Shown: piece after piece, positions 36,458 to 47,988 of the stretch | Position numbering within the stretch: position 1 is the stretch's first letter | Layout: every line of letters begins with the position of its first letter | Assembly (NCBI RefSeq): GCF_027580225.2 | Contig: NC_073337.2 | Location: 12,019,001 to 12,083,000 of the forward strand | Origin: Misgurnus anguillicaudatus | Taxonomy: Eukaryota > Chordata > Actinopteri > Cypriniformes > Cobitidae | DNA length: 64,000 nt | Direction: 5' to 3' | Program-made: the position numbers and the translations under genes | Notes under the pieces: model-generated | Seen by the model: the letters and a program-made list of their open reading frames with translations, nothing else | Database searches by the model: none | Told to the model about the DNA's origin: nothing

Positions 36458-37243
36458 CTTATATCTAGGGCTGGAATGACACGTCGACGTGGTCGATTAT
36501 GTAATTACGTCGATTTGCCGGAAACGCGTTGATGCGTCGCAATGTTTACATTTTAGTATGAAGGCGGCATCAGCTCTGACTGGGTCACCTGTGCATGTAC
36601 ATCTTAATAGAAAACATTCTGGGGCTCTCAGATCTCAAAATGACGAGACGGCAGCGTAAGTATTTGAACTATTACAGAACGTTTTTACACAACAATAGAA
36701 TGCAGGCCATATTGTGCTTAATACAGCTGCGTTTACATCTTAGTTTAATATGAGCTGCAAGACGCCCGACTGACGCAACATTGCATCGTGTCTGTGCAGT
36801 ATATACAGTAAAATAAACAATATGAACAGTAAATAAAGAGCGGGACATGTTTAACTTCTTATATTAAGAAGTTATGAAATAATAAGTTACTGTCCCACTG
36901 AGAACTGATAGGCATGTGCTCGCGTGCACTGAAAGGCAGCTGTCAGTGGTGACTCTGTGGAGTTCCCAATTAACTTATTTTTTTGCGAATATGTGCGCAG
37001 ATGTGTTTATTTTAAGTAACAGCAGCGTAAACGCTGTTTATAAAATATTAGAAGATTATACTAACTAAACTTGTTTTTACCTGGAACTTAAGAAAGGTTA
37101 AATGTTAAAGTTGATGCTAAATGGGAATGCAGTACTACTAATAGTAATAATATTAACAGTAATGGTTACATTTTATAAGGGTTCATGAATCATAATGAAC
37201 TTAGTTTTACTTCAGTCGACTAATGCTGAGTTAACGCATGTAC

Positions 37244-37392
37244 TAATCATAAACTAATGAAGAGTCATCATTAAGTACAACATGACATGTTTTTTTAGTT
37301 GTTAGTTAATGTATTAATAAACAACAAATTCACGTGTTGAATCATGAGTCATGTTGTATTTAATGATGACTCTTCATTAGTTTATGATTAGT
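37244..37392. repeat. Palindromic segment inside hAT
   Basis: Arms of about 45 bp, beginning 'actaatcataaactaatgaa' and ending 'ttcattagtttatgattagt', are almost perfect reverse complements around a 60-bp loop. It may be a small inserted MITE. An 'aaagagcgggacrtgttt' motif occurs on both sides (36836 and 37414). Confidence 0.75.
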
Positions 37393-37768
37393 ACTAGTGC
37401 TGGAACGATAAAGAGCGGGACGTGTTTTTATATTAGTAAGGAGTTATTTTTCAGTTTGATTTATTTTACTTCTTTAATATTAATATATGCCTATTTTATT
37501 TGTTTAAGGTGACTAATGCCCCTTTCGCACTGTTTATGTTAGGCTGAATTTATGTTGGACTTGTTTTTATGTGATTTGTTATATTTTCCTTGGCACTTCC
37601 ACTTTATCTTTCATATTGAAAATTTTGGTTTGTGTATTTATTTAATTTAGAAAATGCTTAAATAAAACGTTGGCATTAATGGCAGATGTTACATTTACAT
37701 TTGTTGGTGAATTATATGTATAAAAAATCATTAGACTATTTGATTAATAAAAAAAATTGATAGATTAA

Positions 37769-38121
37769 AGGTGCTCTAAGCGAATTCACGCGTTTTAGAC
37801 CATAAAACATTTTTTGTTACATACAGCCAACATCTCCTCACTCTCTGCTTGCTACCTGACCGCTGATCAAACTGTAAAAAACCCAATCTCTGTAAACAGC
37901 CCCGGCTCCACAAACGGTAATAACAACACAGTGGCCAAACCTAGCACCACGAAACATAACAAAGTGTTCCAGACAATAAATGACAAGAAGGATTTGAGGG
38001 TGGGGGTTGGTCGCATTCATGAAAGCACGGAAGGGGGGGGGGGTTAGCTATGCTCCATTTGTTTGAAAACATTTCAAACATCAACAAAAAGTGACGTTGT
38101 ACAGATTCGCTTAGAGCGCCT
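37769..38121. mobile_element. TTAA-type MITE nested in hAT
   Basis: Ends AGGTGCTCTAAGCGAAT and ATTCGCTTAGAGCGCCT are inverted repeats, with TTAA on both sides (37765-37768, 38122-38125). The TTAA duplication points to Kolobok- or piggyBac-like mobilisation. No transposase. Confidence 0.85.
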
Positions 38122-38166
38122 TTAATCAGTTGAAAAATAGTCGATAGTTGCAGATCTACTTATATC

Positions 38167-40027
38167 TTATTTTAGCCATTTCATTGGTATTTAATTAATT
38201 TAACTTTTTTTGCAAAAACCTCCACTTCTAAAAACCTTCTTTGGACTAGACAAAGTAAACAGTTGCAAAATCACTAAACATGCAACTATAAACATTGCAC
38301 ATGATCAAAGTCAGAACGAAGAAACTGAACCACACATTAGCGGGCACTGTGATGTATGTGACAGCCACATTTGAGTTGTATTCAGACCCAAATTTGAACG
38401 TGATACACGGCCGTTTCACGCGCTGTCATTTATCCAGTTTGTCTTATGTGCATTAAGAGGACTTTGGTGAAAAATCAATGTGGTGTTTAATTATGGCAAA
38501 AACACAGTATTTCTAAATGCCCTAAGCCGGGATGAAGCGGATTTAAAACAGATTAACGTATAATACATGCCGAGAGCATTCAATCAATATCATTCTTTTT
38601 GAGGCAGGTGGCATTTAGCGGCTTTTGCATCTGAGCTCTTCATGTCATCTTAAAACTTAAATCTTAAGTCTTGGTCCCAGAGATAAACATTGTAAATGTT
38701 GATAATTTGTCTGGTAAAGTCTCTGTCAATTGCAAAACAAAGTCAAAGTTAAGTTTTGTAAAAGTGTGAAAGAAATACTACAGTTCAGGTACAAATTTTT
38801 CAGTAAGGTTTAGTACTGTGGATTTAAACTGATTGTAAGACCAGACACAAGTATGGATCATTAAGTCCTATGACAGCTGCCATAAAATAAGATGCTGATT
38901 GTTTTGTTTGCTTTTGAGGACGGGCAACTGTCGAAATAGTAGAACAAAATGCTATAAAAATCTTTCAGTTTTTGTTATATTAAGAAAATGCAACTGCCTT
39001 TGCTTTCTTTCTGCCCCAATACAGATACCCCCCCAAAATACTCATTAATTGTCCTCATGCCAAAAATAGAAGCCATTACAAATGCCCTGAACTACTAGGA
39101 GTTCAAAGAAATGTCAGTGGCACACAGAACGCTACCATTTCTGTGAAACCTTAATAAAACTGCACAGATGTCCTCATAATTCAGACTAGCATTATGAGAC
39201 GAGAATCACTATTTTAAAGTAATAGTTCACACAAAAATGAAAAATCATCTCCACACACATCCATTTTTCTAACATGGAGTATATATTTTGCAGAATATAC
39301 ACATCCACAAAAGAAAGTGGGAATGCTTTTGTGTGCCATAAAGCACCATAAAACTGATTCAAATGATCACTATATTTCAAGAGTTCAGAAGCTTTGCAAC
39401 AGGCTTTGTGGGACCAACGAGAGTTGTTGTTGTTGTTATTGCTAAAAAACAGCTATTTTTGTCCCCTTAAGTTAGATTTAAACTTGGCGCCTGATGGCAA
39501 AATATGGTTCTTCTGTGTCTTATATCTGACGAAGCGAAACAATGTTTAACTACACAAAAACCATGAATGAGAAAAAGGCAGAAAACGACTAATTTGTGTT
39601 TGCTTTATTGACAGCCCTGTCCCATTTACTTTAATTGTATAGGCTACTATAAAAAGTTATGTGATCAATACATTTTGACAACATATAACTTATAAAAATA
39701 AGTTAAGCAATTTTAACTTTTTTATAAGTTAAGTCAAGATTTAAACTAGTAATTTGAAATAGTAAGTCAAAATGTGTACAACCAATTTGATTATAATTTA
39801 GTAAATTTAAAGTAGCAAAACATATTCATATGAAATAGATAAACTTGATGAGGCTGAGTTTACTGATAACTGAATTTTCATTTTTGGGTAACTTAAACTG
39901 ATACTTAAAATAAACATTTTACGCAATAACAGCAAAAACATTTATCTAATTTCCTGATTTTCAAGAGTATTTAAAGAAATAGGTGTAAAAAATAAATAAA
40001 AAACAGACTTCTGTGTTTATATATATA
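38167..40027. other. Intronic DNA; foldback relic and a 43-bp donor-like segment
   Basis: Mostly unrecognised. 39205-39260, with 'atagttcacacaaaaatgaaa', is a decayed end of the 'agttcaccc' foldback family. 38898-38940 is the single-copy version of the 43-bp sequence that recurs as an inverted pair at 40028-40149. Confidence 0.45.
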
Positions 40028-40068
40028 ATTGTTTTGTTTGCTTTTGAGGACGGGCAACTGTCGAAATA

Positions 40069-40108
<40 letters not shown>

Positions 40109-40149
40109 TATTTCGACAGTTGCCCGTCCTCAAAAGCAAACAAAACAAT
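40028..40149. repeat. Perfect 43-bp inverted repeat around (TA)n
   Basis: 40028-40070 and 40107-40149 are exact reverse complements of 43 bp, separated by about 36 bp of TA dinucleotides. The left arm is identical to 38898-38940, 1130 bp upstream. Both arms contain 'gaggacgggcaactgtcg', which is not low-complexity. It may be a templated insertion or an unknown foldback; see findings. Confidence 0.95.
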
Positions 40150-40320
40150 TATATAACGTTTATATAACAAGATAAACGGCATTTTTGAAAAAAATGAGTT
40201 ACTGCCAAAATCAGTATTATATCAGGTCAGTATTTAAAAGTAAATTCTTAATTTTACGCAAAATCCAATATCCACAATATTCTGTCATCGTTTTCCCCTT
40301 TTTTCCCAAAACGCGATATA

Positions 40321-41933
40321 CAGTCTTGTTCAAAATAATAGCAGTACAATGTGACTAACCAGAATAATCAAGGTTTTTAGTATATTTTTTATTGCTACAT
40401 GGCAAACAAGTTACCAGTAGGTTCAGTAGATTCTCAGAAAACAAACAAGACCCAGTATTTATGATATGCACGCTCTTAAGGCTGTGCAATTGGGCAATTA
40501 GTTGAGGGGGGTGTGTTCAAAAAAATAGCAGTGTCTACCTTTGACTGTACAAACTCAAAACTATTTTGTACAAAAAATTTTTTCTGGGATTTAGCAATCC
40601 TGTGAATCACTAAACTAATATTTAGTTGTATGACCACAGTTTTTTAAAACTACTTGACATCTGTGTGGCATGGAGTCAACCAACTTGTGGCACCTCTCAG
40701 CTGTTATTCCACTCCATGATTCTTTAACAACATTCCACAATTCATTCACATTTCTTGGTTTTACAGCATTTTTGATATCACCCCACAAGTTCTCAATTGG
40801 ATTAAGGTCTGGAGATTGGGCTGGCCACTCCATAACATTAATTTTGTTGGTTTGGAACCAAGACTTTGCCCGTTTATTAGTGTGTTTTGGGTCATTGTCT
40901 TGTTGAAACAACCATTTCAAGGGCATGTCCTCTTCAGCATAGGGCAACATGACCTCTTCAAGTATTTTAACATATGCAACCTGATCCATGATCCCTGGTA
41001 TGCGATAAATAGGCCCAACACCATAGTAGGAGAAACATGCCCATATCATGATGCTTGCACCTCCATGCTTCACTGTCTTCACTGTGCACTGTGGCTCGAA
41101 TTCAGAGTTTGGGGGTCGTCTCACAAACTGCCTGTGGCCCTTGGACCCAAAAAGAACAATTTTACTCTCATCAGTCCACAAAATGTTCCTCCATTTCTCT
41201 TTAGGCCAGTTGATGTGTTCTTTGGCAAATTGTAACCTCTTCTGCACATGCCTTTTTTTTAACAGAAGGACTTTGCGGGGGATTCTTGAAAATAGATTAG
41301 CTTCACACAGACGTCTTCTAACTGTCACAGTACTTACAGGTAACTCCAGACTGTCTTTGATCATCCTGGAGGTGATCATTGGCTGAGCCTTTGCCATTCT
41401 GGTTATTCTTCTATCCATTTTGATGGTTGTCTTCCGTTTTCTTCCATGTCTCTCTGGTTTTGCTCTCCATTTTAAGGCGTTGGAGATCATTTTAGCTGAA
41501 CAGCCTATCATTTTTTGCACCTCTTTATAGGTTTTCCCCTCTCCAATCAACTTTTTAATCAAAGTTTTAATCAAACTGTTCTTCTGAACAATGTCTTGAA
41601 CGACCCATTTTCTCAGCTTTCAAATGCATGTTCAACAAGTGTGGGCTTCATCCTTAAATAGGGGCCACCTGATTCACACCTGTTTCTTCACAAAATGATG
41701 ACCTCAGTGATTGAATGCCACACTGCTGTTTTTTTGAACACGCCCCTTTCAACTAATTGCCCAATTGCACAGCCTTAAGAGCGTGCATATCATGAATGCT
41801 GGGTCTCATTTGTTTTCTGAGAATCTACTGAACCTACTGGTAACTTGTTTGCCACGTAGCAATAAAAAATATACTAAAAACCTTGATTATTCTGGTTAGT
41901 CACATTGTACTGCTATTATTTTGAACAAGACTG
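40321..41933 (-). mobile_element. Nearly intact Tc1-like transposon with IR/DR ends
   Basis: The element is 1613 bp and starts CAGTCTTGTTCAAAATAATA, with the inverse at the right end. TA flanks both sides (40319-40320, 41934-41935). The inverted repeats are about 213 bp (40321-40535, 41721-41933). Each holds two direct repeats of a 'gttcaaaaWaatagcagt' motif, one at the outer tip and one at the inner edge, the arrangement known from Sleeping Beauty-type elements. One transposase gene lies between them on the minus strand. Confidence 0.95.
40615..41574 (-). CDS. Tc1-like DD34E transposase, frameshifted at N-terminus
   Basis: A 319-codon open frame codes for nearly all of a Tc1/mariner transposase, which cuts and pastes the element by binding its inverted repeats. 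Residues 1-90 form the paired-like helix-turn-helix region, including [21 protein letters not shown] basic GRKRK stretch follows at about 44-48. The catalytic triad is Asp135 (LWTDES), Asp226 (FQQDNDPKH) and Glu261 ([11 protein letters not shown]), spacing DD34E. The frame opens at TTG, not ATG. The natural ATG is at 41608, and its first 11 codons ([11 protein letters not shown]) are out of frame with the rest by one base. The gene is therefore probably inactivated by this single lesion. Full-length Tc1-like transposases are about 340 residues. Confidence 0.93.
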   Translation of the reverse strand: MIKTLIKKLIGEGKTYKEVQKMIGCSAKMISNALKWRAKPERHGRKRKTTIKMDRRITRMAKAQPMITSRMIKDSLELPVSTVTVRRRLCEANLFSRIPRKVLLLKKRHVQKRLQFAKEHINWPKEKWRNILWTDESKIVLFGSKGHRQFVRRPPNSEFEPQCTVKTVKHGGASIMIWACFSYYGVGPIYRIPGIMDQVAYVKILEEVMLPYAEEDMPLKWLFQQDNDPKHTNKRAKSWFQTNKINVMEWPAQSPDLNPIENLWGDIKNAVKPRNVNELWNVVKESWSGITAERCHKLVDSMPHRCQVVLKNCGHTTKY

Positions 41934-41935
41934 TA

Positions 41936-44030
41936 CGCCATTCCTCCTTTTCTCCAGAACGCAATAAATCCGCTCCAGATATTACAGCGCACCATTCCTC
42001 GTAATGTAAACAAACATGGCGACGCGATGAGTACACGGAATCCTAGTTTTCCTCATCCACTTTGTACTTCGTGATCAACAAACAAACAAAAGCAAAATAA
42101 TACTTTAATGGCATTGATAAACCTGTGGTTGTTTTCTGTGACGGGAAAGATTTTAAGTCATCAACATCCAATAACTTGCGCGAAAGGGACTCGGGAGACG
42201 GGTGCTTGTTCTTCCGACAGCATCTATGAAGTTTATGTGATTCTAACAAATTGACCCCAGGGGATCTTATGAAAAACTTTACATTATTTTACTCAAAGTC
42301 AACGAATATCGAGCAGTATCAAAACATTTTACAGCGGATCACTTAAGCGACGGCGTCAAGTATAACCGCAGCAATGACAGTGATCTTAATATGACAAAGT
42401 AAGTGTTTCGATTAATGTCAGTAATGTTTATTTTTTATCAGTGTATACCACTAGTCAACTAAATAAATATATCATGGCAAAGATGAATGCACATTTATAC
42501 ATTGATTGAATAGATTTTATAGATAGCATTTTGAAAAAAACTTGTCATGGATTTATTGCATTTTGTGGAAAAAATTATTCGTTTTTAAAATAAATCTTTG
42601 AAAATCAATATATGGATTTGAATTTTTTATGTTTTTATAACCTAAAGATGCTATGTGAAAGTTTGTAACAGAAAATAGTGGTTTTCATCTTGTCACTTTC
42701 TTGGTATAGAAAACACGTTTTTACCAAAATTTGTCAAAATGGATTTATTGCGTTTTAGAACCAAACTCTTCATATATATATATATATATGTATGTATTTA
42801 CATTTCTTTAACTGTTACATTCATCAATAAACCCTTCATTTCAAACCACGACTTATTCTGTCTCAGTCAGAGTCTATTTCATGCGGTCTGACCCTGTGCA
42901 AATACAGGGAACGGTTCACTGCTCTATGATTGTTTGCTCACTAATCTACTTGAAAAATCGCCTAAAACTGAGTCTGTTCCCACCCTGCAATCTATCTCGA
43001 AGTTTTCCCGGCTAGAATTCTCATCAAGACCTGCAAGTCTCCAACAGCTGAGAAATGATGAGGTTTAAGGTACTCCAGTATTTCTTTGAAAAGCAGTCCT
43101 AATCAGAAGAAATTCTGAAATAAAACTGCCTTTTTCTGATGAAGAGAAAGATATACATAATACAAAGGGCTAAAGGAGACAGTCAGATTGATGGCCAGGC
43201 AGAGGCCGTCTTTAAGAGATATATCTTACTCATGCAATCTTCTGTTATAAAAGGCCATAGTCCCCAAAGACAAGACTAATTTTCACAGTTTGATAGATCC
43301 ATAACTCCCTCTCCTCCGACTGGAGACGTATTTAATTTTTAATATAAGGTCTTTCCTTCAATCTCAATCTCTGCAGCTGAATACAAATGATCTTTAGAAG
43401 AAGAATCAAATTCAAATCAAATCGAAAAAATCAAATCACAGACCTTTTTACACTTACTCTGGAATTATACCCACTTTGCTCTACGGACATGTTTTCAAAA
43501 ATGGCCTCCAAAATTATCTTTAATCCATCGTTGACACTAGGTTATGCGCATTAAAGATACGGATGTGCCAATCTTCATTCATTAAACTGATGTGATGTGT
43601 TACCAAGATGCAATCGTGTGACACTGCCTTACTACAAACATAAAAGCTGTGCCAAGAAAGCTACTTTACAAGTATCTCACAAAAATGGAAGCTACTGATA
43701 TTTCAAAGCATTTAACCTACAGGCTAAGTGCAGTATCTACGCAAACACTGAAACTGAGAAAAATGGCTTTAAAGTTTTTTACACCAGCCAGTCAAACATG
43801 TTACTGCAATTTTGGCACACACATTTCTCTGAAATGGGACAAAATTTAACCAGGAGACTTTGTCACAAACACAACAGATCTCACAAAGCCCATTTTAACC
43901 CTTAACTCACTTTTGACCAAATGCGTAGTTACTGCGCTTTCGCTTTGTAGGGCAGAGTAGCAGAACTACTATTATACTACAGGTTACTTACAGACAGTAG
44001 CAAATTACACTTACACTCCACTTTTTTTTA
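41936..44030. other. Intronic DNA interrupted by the Tc1-like element
   Basis: 41936-42260 continues the sequence left of 40320 and contains 'acgcaataaatccgctcc'. 42740-42775, with 'aaaccaaactcttcatat', resembles the end of the MITE at 18088-18332. (TA)n follows at 42772-42789. The block 42800-44000 shows no recognised gene or transposon end. Confidence 0.4.
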
Positions 44031-44776
44031 AAATAGGCTCATTTTCCAGCTCCCCTAGAGATAAACATTTAATTTTTACTGTTTTGGAATCCATTCAGCC
44101 GATATCCGCGTCTGGCGCTAGCACTTTTAGCATAGCTTAGCATAATCTATTGAATCTGATTAGACCATTAGCGCTCAAAACTAACCAGAGACTCGATATT
44201 TAAAACTTGACTCTTTTGTAGTTACATCGTGTACTAAGACGAACTGAAAATTAAAAGTTGTGATTTTCTAGGCAGATATGGCTAGGAACTATACTCTCAT
44301 TCTGGCGTAATAATCAAGGACTTTGCTGTTGTACCATGCCTGCAGCTGGCACAATGATATTACGCAGTGCCCGAAAATCGTCCCTTGCTATTAAAAGTAA
44401 CCATGGGGATTATTTTTGGACACTGCGTATTATCATTGCGCCTGCTGCAGCCATAGTATTGCAGAAAAGTCCTTGATTATTACACAGGAATGAGAGTATA
44501 GTTCCTAGCCATATTGGCGTAGAAAATCGTGACTTTTAATTTTCAGTCAGTCTTAGTACACGATGTAACTACAGAAGAGTCAAGTTTTAAATAGGAAAAA
44601 TATCGAAACTCGTTGGTTATTTTTGAGCGCTAATGGTCTAATCAGATTCAATGGATTGTGCTAAGCTATGCTAAAAGTGTTATTTTTCCGCCAGACGCGG
44701 AGATCGGCTGAATGGATTCCAAAACAGTAAAAATCAAATGTTTAACTCTAGGGGAGCTGGAAAATGTGCTTATTTT
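44031..44776. repeat. Long foldback element, about 345-bp arms
   Basis: The left arm at about 44031-44375 and right arm at about 44410-44776 are near-complete reverse complements. 'tttccagctcccctagag' at the left pairs with 'ctctaggggagctggaaa' at the right, and 'gctaggaactatactctcat' with 'atgagagtatagttcctagc'. No coding frame. It is inside the last intron of tbc1d22a, so the pre-mRNA would form a double-stranded stem of over 300 bp. Confidence 0.9.
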
Positions 44777-44789
44777 CAAAAATTTCAAT

Positions 44790-45840
44790 CATTTTAAGCT
44801 TTTTAGGCACACAATATCTCACTGCCAGATATCTATTATAACAGTGAGGATAACTGCATTAAAGTTCTTATAAAATACTGAGAATGAAATAAATAAATAG
44901 GCTTACTGAATAAAAATAGCAATACAATTTTTCTCTCTCATTATCAAAGTTTATTCACACTTTAATGCCAGAATTTCCTATTATTTATAGTATGTTGGGT
45001 GTCACATGAAAAAGTGATATATGTGTGTAGCTTCTCAAATTAGTCACTTCACAGATGAAATTTCATTTATTTTATTTTCAAACAAGAAAACTGCCAATAT
45101 AGACTTAAGACAGCTAGAACAGAGGAAATGTAAGTATATAATATGAACTACACCTGGAGGGACACTTGCTAGAACAACAAAGGAACAAAGAAATGTGGGG
45201 GATCGTCACACTGGAATTTGTGTAACACCAAAATCCTCTCACTAAGACAGATATTTACCACACCAGTCCACCTTTGTGTTTTTATCTCCATCACGTCATG
45301 CACAGCATAATAGGCATAGGCATAATGTCAGCAGTCATGTGTTTGAAAAACAAATCAGCAAAGAGGGGCAGAAAAGAATAGAGAAACAGGGAGCCAGAAT
45401 AGGAGAACTCATCTTTCTGTGACACACACACGGTACAGCAGGGTAAAGACAGAGAGGCCTCAGGCTGTTGTCTGAATGCCAAACAGCGGCCGAGTGCTGC
45501 AGCACTGGTGCAGGGGATAATCCTGAATCACTGAGCACTGTAAACACAATAAATCAACCGCCCCACAACACACTGCTGATACACACCACCGACTTGCTGC
45601 ATATTCAACAACACACACACACAGACACACTGAGCAGCCTATTCATTCTGCAAGATGATGCACAGTTAAAGGATGGCAAAGATTTAGAAACAAGACAGCA
45701 AGAACATCAAAGATGTGTAGATGAAAACAGCTGCAGTTGGGGGAAAAAAAGAAGGGAAACAGTAAAAAAGTGGTGATAAAGAAACGCTATACGTTTTTAA
45801 TAGTATTAGTAAAAGAAATTCCAATTTGACAACACTGATT
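44790..45840. other. Intronic DNA, nothing recognised
   Basis: No transposon ends. Short (CA)n runs occur near 45420 and 45610. The overlapping open frames at 45291-45776 lack support on both strands. Confidence 0.4.
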
Positions 45841-45844
45841 TTAA

Positions 45845-47116
45845 AGGTAAACACCACAGTTTTACTATGTTCTTATCTCAACTTAGACAAATTATTACAT
45901 ACCTATCTTTTTTTTAATGCATGCACTTCATTTTTGCACATTGCGTTGTGAATGTGTTAGCATTTAGCCTAGCCTCATTCATTCCTTAGGATCCAAACAG
46001 GGATGAATTTAGAAACCACCCATCATCACTCCTGTGAACTTCCCCACTCTTGCTCAATTTTCCGAAGTTAGGAGTGATGATGTTACTGTGCGGCAAAGTA
46101 AGTGCTCTTCCGCCATACAATATAGTTCTCATTTTTATCCACTTAAAAAAAACGTCACGTTTTATTTTGTGCCACCATACTTACTCGTTAGTGGTGCACG
46201 GGTCAATGTTTTTTCCAACCCGCAGGTCCTGGTTTTATGAAATATTAGGCCCAACCGCACCACTGTATCTATTTTTACAACTAGCACCGCCCCGCACCCG
46301 CGACCATTAAAATAGACATACTAGGCATTTGTAATGTAAATCAAAAATTCAGCCTAAATGTCCTTAGAAACAGCCATTAGATTACATCACCCTGTAAACT
46401 GGCAACAACATACGCAAATGAACCATTGAAACCAGCATGGTCATATTAATATTGAGATAGGACAATGATAAACATTTTCAACATTTACAAAGCAGCGTTT
46501 GTATTATCTTTTCACAAATTCCCTACCTTAATTTCTCCCGCAGATCGTCTTTCATCTTTTTATTCTCCGTTTGTTTTGTTTTTGTGGCTGGCAGCGGGAG
46601 CTACTTGGCGCTTCCGTGACGTGAGGCCGAAGGTTTGGGGATATCAAGTTACGTTGCCACGTAGGCCTACGTAAATTAACCTTATCAAAGAAAATAATAA
46701 AATATAAAATATATATATTCCCAAATATTTAATATATGCTACAGGGAATTAGATGCAACATACACGTTTTTTTATTTTGTTTTTAATGACCCGCCTCGCA
46801 ATAAAATTACAATTTCTTTACCCGCCCACACCCGCGGGTTACCCGTGGGTTACGAGACGACCCGTGCATCACTATTACTCGTGTAACTACTCATGTAAGA
46901 GTCTTTAAACAGGGAAAACATGGAAGTGTTTGGTGGCTTCTAAATTCATCCCTGTTTGGATCCTAAGGAATGAATGGGGCTAGGCTACATGCTAACACAT
47001 TCACGACGCGCTGTACAAAGATTAAGTCATGCATTGAATAAAGATAGGTATGTATTAATTTGTCTAAGTTAAGGTAAGAACATAGTAAAATATTGAAAAA
47101 AGGGTGGTGTTTTCCA
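45845..47116. mobile_element. TTAA-type foldback MITE hosting a hAT
   Basis: The left end AGGTAAACACCACAGTTT and inverted right end TGGAAAACACCACCC are bounded by TTAA (45841-45844, 47117-47120). Arms of about 175 bp pair with each other, for example 'ggatccaaacagggatgaat' with 'ttcatccctgtttggatcct'. The centre contains the hAT element 46189-46874. Confidence 0.8.
46189..46874. mobile_element. hAT element nested in TTAA-type MITE
   Basis: The ends TAGTGGTGCACGGGTC and (inverted) TAGTGATGCACGGGTC are flanked by a perfect 8-bp duplication, ttactcgt (46181-46188, 46875-46882). 'cacccgcgggttacccg'-like motifs lie beside the right end. No transposase. Other copies are at 14797-15149, 3110-3346 and 61466-63846. 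Confidence 0.92.
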
Positions 47117-47120
47117 TTAA

Positions 47121-47711
47121 TACACTTTCTGGTCTTACTGTGAACTATTCAATAATAATCAAAGGCTAAAACGTCCAATCAAATCATGATAAAAGAAGTT
47201 GTTTTACTTGGACATCCATCATCTTATGGAACTTCGTACATATTTTACGAGGTGGCTTATTCGTACACCACATTCGTAAGTTTTTTTTTTATGATCTGCT
47301 TTCGCCCCGTGATGCTGGGGTTGGGATTAGATTATTGTTTGTTTTTTAATAATTGTAAATTTTTATACGATTTCCTTTTATGAATTCATACAAATCAAAA
47401 AAGTCATAAAATATGCACCAATGTGTTGTGAGTCAAGTTTCTGAATTCAAATCTGAAACCGCATCCACAACTGATTTTACTTGTGTAATATGTCCTAATT
47501 CCAACTGACAAGGAAAAAAATCCCTATAATCAAACATTTCCCTATGGATAAAGTGGGCACTCGTATTTTAATATACAAGTAGGAATTTAAATTGGAATGA
47601 CCTAATACTGAACTCAATTATAACATGTAGCATTAAAAATTAGACTGTAACGTTTGAACGACATACAAACCTGCCACTAACTATGAGCAGGATATAAAAC
47701 TGCTACTGTAC
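47121..47711. other. Intronic DNA, possible repeat relic
   Basis: 47185-47400 contains 'ttacgaggtggcttattcgt' and 'tacgatttccttttatgaat', which resemble an old fish repeat, but no paired ends were found. Confidence 0.35.
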
Positions 47712-47719
47712 ATACCTAG

Positions 47720-47980
47720 TAGAGCTGGCAAAAATTCTCCGGTTCTCATGCGTGTCTCATCAGTGCCAAATTTCACTGAGAAGATCGCAAAACCATGTTC
47801 ATAATCGTAAAAAATAATCGCTTCCGATATTGTATGCGATCTTCTCAATGAAATTCGGCTCTGTGTAGTAAATGGCGCTCCATCTGAAATCAGGTGAAGA
47901 TTTACTACTAATCCCTGAACAGGCTTTACTGATGAGACACGCATGAGAATCGCAGGTAAATTTTTTTTTGCCCAACTCCA
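47720..47980. mobile_element. Short hAT MITE
   Basis: The ends TAGAGCTGGCAAAAAT and (inverted) TGGAGTTGGGCAAAAA are flanked by a perfect 8-bp duplication, atacctag (47712-47719, 47981-47988). Inside the ends, 'tctcatgcgtgtctcatcag' and its inverse form a second perfect pair, as do 'gagaagatcgca' and 'tgcgatcttctc'. Confidence 0.92.
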
Positions 47981-47988
47981 ATACCTAG

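Larger units (their letters stand above)
36466..38158. mobile_element. hAT element with nested insertions
   Basis: The left end TAGGGCTGGAATGAC and inverted right end TAGATCTGCAACTATCGAC are flanked by a perfect 8-bp duplication, cttatatc (36458-36465, 38159-38166). No transposase frame remains. It holds a TTAA-type MITE (37769-38121) and an inner palindrome (37244-37392). Confidence 0.9.

Noticed and set aside
40670..41386. Plus-strand frames of up to 139 codons
   Set aside because: They are antisense shadows of the Tc1-like transposase on the minus strand.
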